Assembly: GCA_964420285.1 (NCBI GenBank)
Contig: CAYQTE010000113.1
Coordinates: forward strand, 1 to 10,711
Reading direction: 5' to 3'
Length of the DNA stretch: 10,711 nt
From: CAYQTE01 sp964420285
GTDB taxonomy: Bacteria > Planctomycetota > Phycisphaerae > Tepidisphaerales > Tepidisphaeraceae
The notes under the pieces are model-generated. The model ran no database searches, was not told the origin of the DNA, and worked only from the letters and a program-made list of their open reading frames with translations. Positions 1-6,328 of this stretch are shown here, piece by piece (within the stretch, counting starts at the first letter, position 1; each line of letters starts with the position of its first letter). A program made the translations under genes and the position numbers.

Positions 1-72
1 CCCCTCCAGTACAAGGGGAGGAGGAAAAGACAGGCTCCCGGAAAATCGGGCACACCCGGCGGCGAGCCGAAA
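1..72 (-). other. Sequence downstream of korB, no gene seen
   Basis: These 72 bp after the korB stop contain two short stems: CCCG/CGGG around GAAAAT (37-50), followed on the minus strand by a TCTTTTCC stretch, and CCCCT/AGGGG (1-5 with 14-18) at the window edge. Either could end the korAB transcript, but both stems are short. No other gene is supported. Confidence 0.25.
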
Positions 73-1107
73 TCAATCGACTGTCCAGGTATCTTCACCG
101 GTGACCAGCGCCTGAAGGTCGCCCGGTCCGCTTTTATTGATTGATTCCTCGATCTGGGATTGGACGATGGTCGAATAGGTCGGCCGGTCGATGTCGCGGA
201 AGACGCCCATCGGCTCGGGGAAATCGGGGTGGCTCATGCGGCTGAGCATGAAGGCGAGGCTGGGTTCGAGGGCTTTTTCATCGTGAACGAGCAGATCGGC
301 GGCGGGTGTGTCGGCCGTTGCGACAATGCGCGGGTTCCATCCGTCCAGGCGGATGCCCCTGGACCCGTTCTTGCCAAAGATCATGGGCTTGCCGTGTTCG
401 AGATAGAGCGCGGTGTCGGGCTTGCGGGTCTTGTCGGTGAGGTAATCGTAAGCGCCATCGTTGAAGATGTTGCAGTTCTGGTAGATCTCGACGAAGGCGG
501 TGCCGGAATGTTTGGCGGCGCGTTCCAGGACATATTCCAGATGCTTGACATCGACATCGACACTGCGGGCAACGAACGTGGCCTCGGCGCCGATGGCGAT
601 GCTGATCGGCCGCACCGGATAATCCGGAGCGCCCAGCGGGCTGCTCTTGGTCATGTGACCCTGTTCGGTGGTGGGGGAATACTGGCCCTTGGTCAGGCCG
701 TAGATGCGGTTGTTGAACATGACGATCTTGATATCGACGTTGCGGCGGATGGCGTGCAGGAAATGGTTGCCGCCGATGGACAGCCCGTCGCCATCGCCGG
801 TGGCGACCCAGACCGTCAGCTCCGGGTTGGCGAGCTTGATCCCCGTGGCGATGGTGGGCGCGCGGCCGTGGATGGAATGGAATCCGTAGGTGTCGAGATA
901 ATAGGGGAACCGGCTGGAGCAGCCGATGCCGGAGACGAAGACGGTCTTGCGGCGGTCGACGCCGAGCTTGGCGAGCACCTTCTTCATCTGCATGAGGATG
1001 GAGTAATCGCCGCAGCCCGGACACCAGCGGATATCCTGGTCGCTGGCATAATCGGCCGGCTTGGGCGCGGGATTCAAGACGTCGAGGTTTTGTGCAGTGG
1101 TGGTCAT
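73..1107 (-). CDS. korB: 2-oxoacid (2-oxoglutarate-type):ferredoxin oxidoreductase, beta subunit
   Basis: This cytoplasmic subunit binds thiamine diphosphate and one [4Fe-4S] cluster. With KorA it oxidatively decarboxylates a 2-oxoacid, probably 2-oxoglutarate, to the acyl-CoA, passing electrons to ferredoxin; the reaction is reversible. The 344-aa length fits the family. The sequence shows CPGCG (Cys29, Cys32), Cys63 in SGIGCSSRFPYY and Cys212 in YQNCNIFNDG, the four-cysteine pattern expected for the cluster. The TPP/Mg signature is GDGDG at 104-108 followed by NN at 132-133, then IYGLTKGQYSPTT. The C-terminal part carries the PSLAFMLSRM region common to the beta subunit. It lies 73 bp downstream of korA on the same strand, so the two are probably one transcript. 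No clear Shine-Dalgarno precedes the ATG (the upstream bases read C-rich), but no better start is visible. Substrate choice is inferred from KorA; a pyruvate or other 2-oxoacid role cannot be excluded. Confidence 0.93.
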   Translation of the reverse strand: MTTTAQNLDVLNPAPKPADYASDQDIRWCPGCGDYSILMQMKKVLAKLGVDRRKTVFVSGIGCSSRFPYYLDTYGFHSIHGRAPTIATGIKLANPELTVWVATGDGDGLSIGGNHFLHAIRRNVDIKIVMFNNRIYGLTKGQYSPTTEQGHMTKSSPLGAPDYPVRPISIAIGAEATFVARSVDVDVKHLEYVLERAAKHSGTAFVEIYQNCNIFNDGAYDYLTDKTRKPDTALYLEHGKPMIFGKNGSRGIRLDGWNPRIVATADTPAADLLVHDEKALEPSLAFMLSRMSHPDFPEPMGVFRDIDRPTYSTIVQSQIEESINKSGPGDLQALVTGEDTWTVD

Positions 1108-1180
1108 GGGTATTGGGGGCGTGTGGTTTGTGTTGCTCTTGTCGTATTTCAGATCAGAGGGATTGCAGATTTCAAATGGT
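1108..1180 (-). other. korA-korB intergenic spacer
   Basis: The 73-bp spacer between korA and korB is longer than usual for translationally coupled subunit genes, and no Shine-Dalgarno is seen just before korB. There is no clear terminator hairpin or promoter, so cotranscription remains the simplest view. Confidence 0.4.
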
Positions 1181-3139
1181 TTAGCCGCCGGCCATCACAT
1201 CGGCCGACTCGGGGCCGGCCAGGAAATCGTATTCGAGGGCTTCGAGCCGGCCGTCCAGAACCGCGTGTGCGCCGCGCAGAATCTCGCGGATGGTAAATGG
1301 CTGGCCGCGGACCTTGTTCAGGCCGTGGGCATCCACCAGGTATTTGCTGCGAATGATGCTGCGGAACTGGCCGAGGTTCATCTCAGGGACCAGGACATGC
1401 TTGAAGCGGCGGAGCAAATCGCCCAGGTTTTTGGGAAGGGGATTGAGATAGCGAATCTGCGCTGCCGCGGCGTTGATGCCCTGCTGGCGCAGTTCCAGCG
1501 TCGCGGCCTTGATGGCGCCGAACGTGCTTCCCCAACCGACCAGCAGCAATTCGCCGTTGGGCGGGCCGGTCCAGATGAGGTCGGCGCCGGCCGGTTGGAT
1601 GTCAGCGATCTTGCGGTTGCGGAGCTGGATCATGCGCTCGTGATTGGCCGGATCGTAGCTGACGTTGCCAGTGACATCCTGCTTCTCCAGGCCGCCGATG
1701 CGGTGTTCAAGTCCGGCGGTTCCGGGAATTGCCCAGGGCCGGGCGCCGTCGGTATTGCGCTCGTAGGGGTGAAAGACCTTGCCGTCGGGCGATGCCGTGG
1801 GATGGTGGATGACGATGGGGGGAAGCTGGCTGACGTCGGGGACCAGCCACGGCTCGGCGCCGTTGGCGATGTAGCCGTCGGTGAGAAGCAGCACCGGCGT
1901 CATGTAGCGCGTGGCGATGGTGAAGGCTTCGATGGTGGCGTTGAAACAATCGGCCGGTGACGCCGCCGCGATGACGGCCACCGGGCATTCGCCGTTGCGG
2001 CCGTGAATCGCCTGGAAGAGATCGGCCTGCTCGGTCTTGGTGGGCAGGCCGGTGCTGGGCCCGCCACGCTGCACATCCACAACCACCAGCGGAAGTTCGG
2101 TCATGACAGCCAGGCCGATGGCTTCGGCTTTGAGCGCTAATCCCGGCCCGCTGGTTCCGGTGACGCCCAGGGCGCCGGCGAAACTGGCGCCGATGGCGGC
2201 GCCGACGGCGGCGATCTCATCCTCGGCCTGGAACGTGACCACGCCGTGATTCTTCTGGGCGGCCAGGGCATGAAGGATGTCACTGGCGGGCGTGATGGGG
2301 TAACTGCAATACACGAGTTTCTTGCCGGACAGATGCGCGGCGGCGATCATGCCAATGGCCACGGCCTCGTTGCCGGTCACTTTGCGGTAGGTGCCGGGCG
2401 CCAGCTTCGCCTTGGGAACCTGATAGCTTTCGTCGAACAGTTCGGTGGTCTCGCCAAAGGCATATCCGGCCTTGAGGGCCAGTTCATTGGCGCGGGCGAC
2501 GGCGGGTTTGCGGCCGAACTTGTCCTTGATGTACAGAAGCGTCGTATCCAACGGCCGGCTGTAGAGCCAATAGACCAGGCCGAGGGCGAACATATTCTTG
2601 CAGCGGTCGGCGTCCTTGGCGCCCAGGCCGCATTCTTTGGTGGCCGCGGCGTTGAGCTTGTTCACCGGCACCTTGATGACGCGATAGCGGGCCAGCGAAG
2701 CATCTTCCAGCGGATTGGCGGTATAACCGGCCTTCTTGATATCGCCGGGCGTGAACGCATCCTCATTGACGATGACGATGCCGCCGTTGCGGACGGTCTT
2801 GAGGTTGGTGCGCAAGGCTGCTGGATTCATCGCCACCAGCGTGTCCACATCGTCGCCGGGGGTGTAAATATCGTTACTGGAGAAATGGATTTGGAATCCC
2901 GAGACGCCGGCGAGCGTGCCGGCCGGGGCTCGAATCTCGGCCGGGAAATCCGGCAGTGTGCTGATGTCGTTGCCCACGATGGCGGAAGTGTCGGTGAATT
3001 GGGTTCCGGCCAATTGCATGCCATCACCGCTATCGCCGGCGAACCGGATGGTGACCGATGGCAATTCAATGGCTCCTCGTCGCCGCACCGAGTCCGCGCC
3101 GCCGGTTTGGTCGGATACCGAAGTTGTGACTGCGCCCAT
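1181..3139 (-). CDS. korA: 2-oxoacid (2-oxoglutarate-type):ferredoxin oxidoreductase, fused gamma-alpha subunit
   Basis: This is the partner of KorB. At 652 aa it is the long form in which the gamma domain (about residues 28-225, opening with FAGDSGDGMQLAGTQF) is fused in front of the alpha domains (about 255-652). The YPITPASD motif at 280-287 is the signature loop of 2-oxoacid:acceptor oxidoreductase alpha chains, contacting the 2-oxoacid. Further family blocks are QAEDEIAAVGAAIGASFAG (304-322), GTSGPGLALKAEA (328-340) and QRGGPSTGLPTKTEQADL (357-373). The C-terminal region has the transketolase-like GWGSTFGAIKAA segment. No ferredoxin-like delta cluster domain is present, so an external ferredoxin should be the electron acceptor. 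The start is supported by a GAGGA Shine-Dalgarno about 8-9 nt upstream. korA precedes korB on the same strand. The fused architecture and motif favour 2-oxoglutarate as substrate, by family knowledge rather than proof. Confidence 0.94.
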   Translation of the reverse strand: MGAVTTSVSDQTGGADSVRRRGAIELPSVTIRFAGDSGDGMQLAGTQFTDTSAIVGNDISTLPDFPAEIRAPAGTLAGVSGFQIHFSSNDIYTPGDDVDTLVAMNPAALRTNLKTVRNGGIVIVNEDAFTPGDIKKAGYTANPLEDASLARYRVIKVPVNKLNAAATKECGLGAKDADRCKNMFALGLVYWLYSRPLDTTLLYIKDKFGRKPAVARANELALKAGYAFGETTELFDESYQVPKAKLAPGTYRKVTGNEAVAIGMIAAAHLSGKKLVYCSYPITPASDILHALAAQKNHGVVTFQAEDEIAAVGAAIGASFAGALGVTGTSGPGLALKAEAIGLAVMTELPLVVVDVQRGGPSTGLPTKTEQADLFQAIHGRNGECPVAVIAAASPADCFNATIEAFTIATRYMTPVLLLTDGYIANGAEPWLVPDVSQLPPIVIHHPTASPDGKVFHPYERNTDGARPWAIPGTAGLEHRIGGLEKQDVTGNVSYDPANHERMIQLRNRKIADIQPAGADLIWTGPPNGELLLVGWGSTFGAIKAATLELRQQGINAAAAQIRYLNPLPKNLGDLLRRFKHVLVPEMNLGQFRSIIRSKYLVDAHGLNKVRGQPFTIREILRGAHAVLDGRLEALEYDFLAGPESADVMAGG

Positions 3140-3271
3140 AGGCAGATTCCTCGAAATGGCCGCCCGGCAAGTGACGTGCGCCGCCGGCCGAAATCCCCCT
3201 GCACCTCCGCTTCATGGGTATTGTAGGCACGGAACTTTGCATGGCTTGAACTTCCCCCGACAATCTGTCCG
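3140..3271. promoter_or_regulatory. Divergent intergenic region between korA and the acyltransferase gene
   Basis: These 132 bp separate two genes that face away from each other, so promoters for both should lie here. For korA (minus strand) there is a possible -10 TACAAT at 3220-3225, with a poor -35 candidate TTCAAG at 3245-3250 and an over-long 19-nt spacer. The korA Shine-Dalgarno GAGGA lies close to the start at 3139. For the plus-strand gene no Shine-Dalgarno and no convincing -10/-35 pair can be seen. No operator-like palindrome stands out. The promoter assignment is weak; the divergent arrangement itself is certain if both starts are right. Confidence 0.35.
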
Positions 3272-4582
3272 ATGCGACATGACTGCGCGGCACAGCGTCC
3301 GAACATCTTCCAGCGACTGACGCGGCAGTGGTCGGCGGTGTACCCGTTCAATGGCGCGCAAGTCGTGATTCTGTCAGAAGAAACGGGCGGCCGCGATTGG
3401 GATGGGGCATGGAGATTGGCCTGTCAGGATCTGGGATTGGGCCGGCTTCTCTGCGCGGGCGGGCGCTACCGCCATGAGGCTTTGGGTTGCGAAATGGGGA
3501 AAGATTGCGTTTGCCATGAAGGCGGGACGTCGCTCGAGGAAGTCATCGAGAAAGGAATGAACCAGCGGATTAGCCTGGCCGAGACTGGTCCCTTTCGGCC
3601 GTTTGTCGGCTCGCTGGCCGGACAACATTGCGCTGGGATCATTTACGAGCATTGGGTGGCGGACAGTTTGTCGGTGCGGATGGTGATGCGCCGATGGCTG
3701 GAGCGGGCGCTGGAGGGATCGGACGCGTGCAATCCGCGGCCAATGCGTTGGCCGGCGGGTGGATTTGCCAGGCATTTTGGCCCGCAAACGGGGGCGTGGA
3801 ATCCAGTGCCGGCGATTCTCGATGGGGCGAGATTCGTTGATCGGATGAGGCGGGTGCGGGCGCTGAAGATCGTCGAGTCGTCGCCGTGGCGAACGGGGTT
3901 TTTGATTGCGCGCGGGACGGATGGACTGCTTGATCGGCTCAAGGCGGCAGCGCGAGCGATGGGCGCGACGGTCAATGATCTGCTGGTGGCGGCCGCGCTG
4001 GAGGCGGTGGCGCGGGAATTGCCTATCGCGAACAGATCGAAGCGCCGCCGGGATTGGGCGGTCGGTTCGATCGTCGATCTGCGCCGCCAGGGCAACGGAT
4101 TAGCCGACGTGTTCGGGAATTTCCTGGGGTTCACGGCGGCGTTCGCCCGGCCGGCGGAGGTGACGGATTGGCGGCGCCTCGTGGCCGTGGTCAATCGGCA
4201 GACGCGACGCGACAAACAGACCGGCGCGGCGGCCGCAAGCTGCATGATGATGGCCGTCGCTCTGGCGGCAAGATGCGTATTGGATTCCAGCAAGACGGCC
4301 TACTTCTGCCGGTTGCATGCGCCGCTGACGGCCGGTGTGTCCAACGTGAATCTGACGCGCCAGTGGCCGAGCCGATGGGAAGGTGATCCGATCGTCGATT
4401 GGGTGCGGGCGTCACCGACCGGGCCGATGGCGCCGCTGGTGTTTGCCGTTACAAGCTTTGGCAGAGGCCTCAGCATCGGCGTGACGTTTCGCGAATCGAT
4501 CGTGAACCGGGCCACGGCCCAGCGCGTTACCGATGCTTTCTTGGATCGACTGGAGCGGATTCACCACCCGCCGCTGCCGTAG
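3272..4582 (+). CDS. Stand-alone condensation-domain / WS-DGAT-like acyltransferase
   Basis: This 436-aa soluble protein has the layout of the chloramphenicol acetyltransferase/condensation superfamily. A tunnel motif with catalytic His is visible as EHWVADS (His127, Asp131, an HxxxD motif). The second half has ATVNDLLVAAALEAVAREL (232-250), IVDLRRQGN (267-275), NFLGF (283-287) and GVSNVN (355-360), blocks that recall PapA-type and wax ester synthase/DGAT acyltransferases. It should transfer an acyl group to a hydroxyl or amine, but donor and acceptor are unknown. No signal peptide or membrane segment is seen. There is no adenylation or carrier domain here or next door, so it is probably not part of an NRPS line. 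The N-terminal sequence NIFQRLTRQWSAVYPFNGAQ looks like a true domain start, supporting the ATG although no Shine-Dalgarno precedes it. Its 3' end overlaps the convergent small exported-protein gene by 22 bp. The fold is fairly sure, the activity is not. Confidence 0.75.
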   Translation: MRHDCAAQRPNIFQRLTRQWSAVYPFNGAQVVILSEETGGRDWDGAWRLACQDLGLGRLLCAGGRYRHEALGCEMGKDCVCHEGGTSLEEVIEKGMNQRISLAETGPFRPFVGSLAGQHCAGIIYEHWVADSLSVRMVMRRWLERALEGSDACNPRPMRWPAGGFARHFGPQTGAWNPVPAILDGARFVDRMRRVRALKIVESSPWRTGFLIARGTDGLLDRLKAAARAMGATVNDLLVAAALEAVARELPIANRSKRRRDWAVGSIVDLRRQGNGLADVFGNFLGFTAAFARPAEVTDWRRLVAVVNRQTRRDKQTGAAAASCMMMAVALAARCVLDSSKTAYFCRLHAPLTAGVSNVNLTRQWPSRWEGDPIVDWVRASPTGPMAPLVFAVTSFGRGLSIGVTFRESIVNRATAQRVTDAFLDRLERIHHPPLP

Positions 4583-4977
4583 GTGTTCATGCCGGAGCCC
4601 CATCCCGAGCCGTGGCCGCTCGCACCGGCCGGGCGGCACGAGACCTCAGAGCCATACGACCCGCCCGCGCCACACGCGCCGCCGCCCGCTGGCAGCATGT
4701 TACAGGACTCAATCCCTTCGATGTTGAATCGCTGCAAGGCCGCGGCCTGGGCGGGATCCTGCGCCAGGAATGGGCCGGCGATGAGGTCGTCTACCAATAG
4801 CGACGAGCCGTCGAAATACCGCGGCACGCTTGCCATCGCGGCGGCATCGATGGAATGTGGATTGGCCACGGCGGCCGGTTGGTCCGCATCCGCCCCGGCG
4901 CGTACGTACGCGGCAGGAGCCAATGCGACGGCCAGGGCGGCAATTGCGAAAAGGCGACTTATTTTGTTGAATGGCAT
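4561..4977 (-). CDS. Small exported Gly-rich hypothetical protein with three cysteines
   Basis: I do not recognise this family. The reading frame is open back to 5124, but the start at 4977 is preferred. It has a GGAG Shine-Dalgarno 6-7 nt upstream and gives a protein beginning with a classic signal peptide: MPFNKISRLF, then a hydrophobic AIAALAVALAPAAYV core and an ARAGA-like cleavage region near residue 28. The mature part (about 110 aa) has an acidic and alanine-rich first half with VPRYFDGSSLLVDDLIAGPFL (51-71). It then has a Gly/Ser-rich tail from residue 97 ending YGSGGW, with Cys92, Cys102 and Cys114. The product is therefore probably periplasmic or surface exposed. It diverges from the TlpA-like gene across 83 bp, and its 3' end overlaps the acyltransferase gene by 22 bp. 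An antisense Pro-rich frame in the same place was judged a shadow. Being a real gene is likely; the function is unknown. Confidence 0.62.
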   Translation of the reverse strand: MPFNKISRLFAIAALAVALAPAAYVRAGADADQPAAVANPHSIDAAAMASVPRYFDGSSLLVDDLIAGPFLAQDPAQAAALQRFNIEGIESCNMLPAGGGACGAGGSYGSEVSCRPAGASGHGSGWGSGMNTYGSGGW

Positions 4978-5060
4978 ATTGTCTCCGTTGTGGCCGTTGG
5001 CCCGACGCATCATAATACCACACGAAAGACGCTCAGGCGTGGCATGACCGAGGATGTACA
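4978..5060. promoter_or_regulatory. Divergent promoter region with candidate -10 for the small exported protein
   Basis: These 83 bp lie between two divergent starts, each with its own Shine-Dalgarno: GGAG for the minus-strand gene and GAGG (followed by ATGTACA) for the plus-strand gene. On the minus strand TATTAT (5012-5017) is a good -10 hexamer, about 35 nt before the start codon. The matching -35 position (about 5035-5040, ACGCCT on the minus strand) is poor. For the plus-strand gene I see no convincing hexamer pair. The placement of shared promoters here is inferred from gene orientation. Confidence 0.35.
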
Positions 5061-6227
5061 ATGAAAACGTATTGGGACAGCCGGATTCGTTGGACGACGA
5101 TGGTAATACTGGCCGGCGCAGCAATTGCCGGCGGGATCACATGGGCACAATCGCCGGCGACGGCGCCATCGCCCATGGCGGGGACGACAGCGGCTCCGTC
5201 CACCATGCCGGCCGGCGGACCGGCGCTGCGAGTCTGGCTTGTTGATGACTTGAATGACCTGAGTGACAAGATTGAGAAGGTCTTTCCACAGTCCGACTGG
5301 GCCGATACCGAGAAGCGGGCCAAGGCGGCGCCGGAGGCGATAGTCCTGTTTCATCGCGTTGAAGCGGATTTGGACAAGCTTGCCCCGCTGACCGACGAGC
5401 CGCCGGATCAGGTGGCGGTGGGCCATATTCAAATTGACGCATTGCTATATGCTCTGAACGACCCCGATGCGCTGGCGCAATTGAAACAGGCGTCGACTGG
5501 CCCCGCGCCGGCTGCGCTTAATGCCAAGTTGTCAATGGCGCTTGGGCAGTGGTTTGAGGCGGGTGCGGACGCGGCCCAACAGGAGAAGGTGTTGCAGAGC
5601 GTCCACGACCTGGCCAAATCGGATCCCTCCAGCGAGCCGGTGGGCATGGTTGTCGTCCTGGTCCATGAGTCGAGCAACGTCACTCCTGCGGTGAAGACCG
5701 AGGCGGAGAAGATCATCACGACGGAATTAACCAGTCCCCTGGCCAGGCAGGTCTCGCAGGAGATCGCCAACGAAGCCAAACTTCGCGCCCTGGAGGGCAA
5801 GCCGCTGGTCATCAAGGGAACGACGGTGGACGGCACGGCATTCACGACGGCGGACTGGAAGGGAAGCGTGATCCTGGTCGATTTCTGGGCAACATGGTGC
5901 GGCCCGTGCATGGCGGAGTTGCCCCGCGTCACCAAGGCCTATGCGACGTATCACCCCAAGGGCTTGCAGGTGCTGGGTGTTTCCAATGACTACGCCCAGG
6001 CCGATTTGACCAAGTTCCTCGCGGCCAACAAGGATGTGGCCTGGCCGCAGTTGTTCGACAAGGACGCCGCCGCCAAGCACGCCTGGAACCCGATCACCGA
6101 GGGATACGGCATCGATGGGATTCCGACGATGTTCCTGATCGACAAGAAGGGCGTTGTGCGGACGGTAGAGGCTCGCGCGAATTTTGAGGATCTGATTCCC
6201 AAGATGCTCGACGAGCCGGCTCAATAG
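5061..6227 (+). CDS. Exported TlpA-like thioredoxin-fold protein with long N-terminal region
   Basis: The last third (about residues 245-385) is a TlpA/ResA-type thioredoxin domain. It has GKPLVIKGTTVDG, then ILVDFWATWCGPCMAELPRV with the redox pair Cys280/Cys283, LGVSND (305-310), and the cis-proline in GIPTMFLIDKKG (Pro355). Such domains usually reduce disulphides of exported or cytochrome proteins on the outer face of the inner membrane. The N-terminus has a hydrophobic stretch at about 13-29 (TMVILAGAAIAGGITWA) that would be a signal peptide or anchor, followed by a Pro/Ala/Thr-rich linker (31-55). Residues 56-240 form an unassigned, probably helical region with no cysteines. At 388 aa the protein is more than twice a minimal TlpA domain. 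The start is supported by a GAGG Shine-Dalgarno 8 nt upstream. The redox domain is secure; the substrate is unknown. A PBP4-like gene with seven mature-part cysteines follows on the same strand 101 bp on. Confidence 0.88.
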   Translation: MKTYWDSRIRWTTMVILAGAAIAGGITWAQSPATAPSPMAGTTAAPSTMPAGGPALRVWLVDDLNDLSDKIEKVFPQSDWADTEKRAKAAPEAIVLFHRVEADLDKLAPLTDEPPDQVAVGHIQIDALLYALNDPDALAQLKQASTGPAPAALNAKLSMALGQWFEAGADAAQQEKVLQSVHDLAKSDPSSEPVGMVVVLVHESSNVTPAVKTEAEKIITTELTSPLARQVSQEIANEAKLRALEGKPLVIKGTTVDGTAFTTADWKGSVILVDFWATWCGPCMAELPRVTKAYATYHPKGLQVLGVSNDYAQADLTKFLAANKDVAWPQLFDKDAAAKHAWNPITEGYGIDGIPTMFLIDKKGVVRTVEARANFEDLIPKMLDEPAQ

Positions 6228-6328
6228 GAGAGCTTTTGCAATTCACCCCGACCGCCGGGGCGAACCGATAAACGGATTGTCGCCGCAACGGCCGATGCCG
6301 CGCGCGGCGGACCAGCGAGGTTTCAAGG
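6228..6328 (+). other. Spacer between the TlpA-like gene and dacB
   Basis: This 101-bp gap holds a 5-bp stem, CCCCG/CGGGG (6246-6260), without a following T-run, and the dacB Shine-Dalgarno GAGG near its end. It shows neither a clear terminator nor a clear promoter, so the two genes may be cotranscribed, but this is not settled. Confidence 0.3.

Noticed and set aside
160..1296. Long plus-strand open frame opposite korB (378 aa)
   Set aside because: It is the antisense of a securely identified gene, has no recognisable domain, and its Asp/Gly/Val-rich composition is what the complement of GC-rich coding sequence produces.
1061..1960. Long plus-strand open frame opposite the 3' part of korA (299 aa)
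   Set aside because: Antisense shadow of korA with no domain, no ribosome site, and composition typical of such shadows.
2246..3226. Long plus-strand open frame opposite the 5' part of korA (326 aa)
   Set aside because: Antisense shadow of korA; it also runs into the divergent promoter region.
4583..5047. Plus-strand Pro-rich frame of 154 aa overlapping the small exported protein
   Set aside because: The opposite strand has a signal peptide with a matching Shine-Dalgarno, while this frame shows only the Pro/Ala-rich complement of a Gly-rich tail.
6246..6260. CCCCG/CGGGG stem as a terminator after the TlpA-like gene
   Set aside because: Only five pairs and no following T-run.
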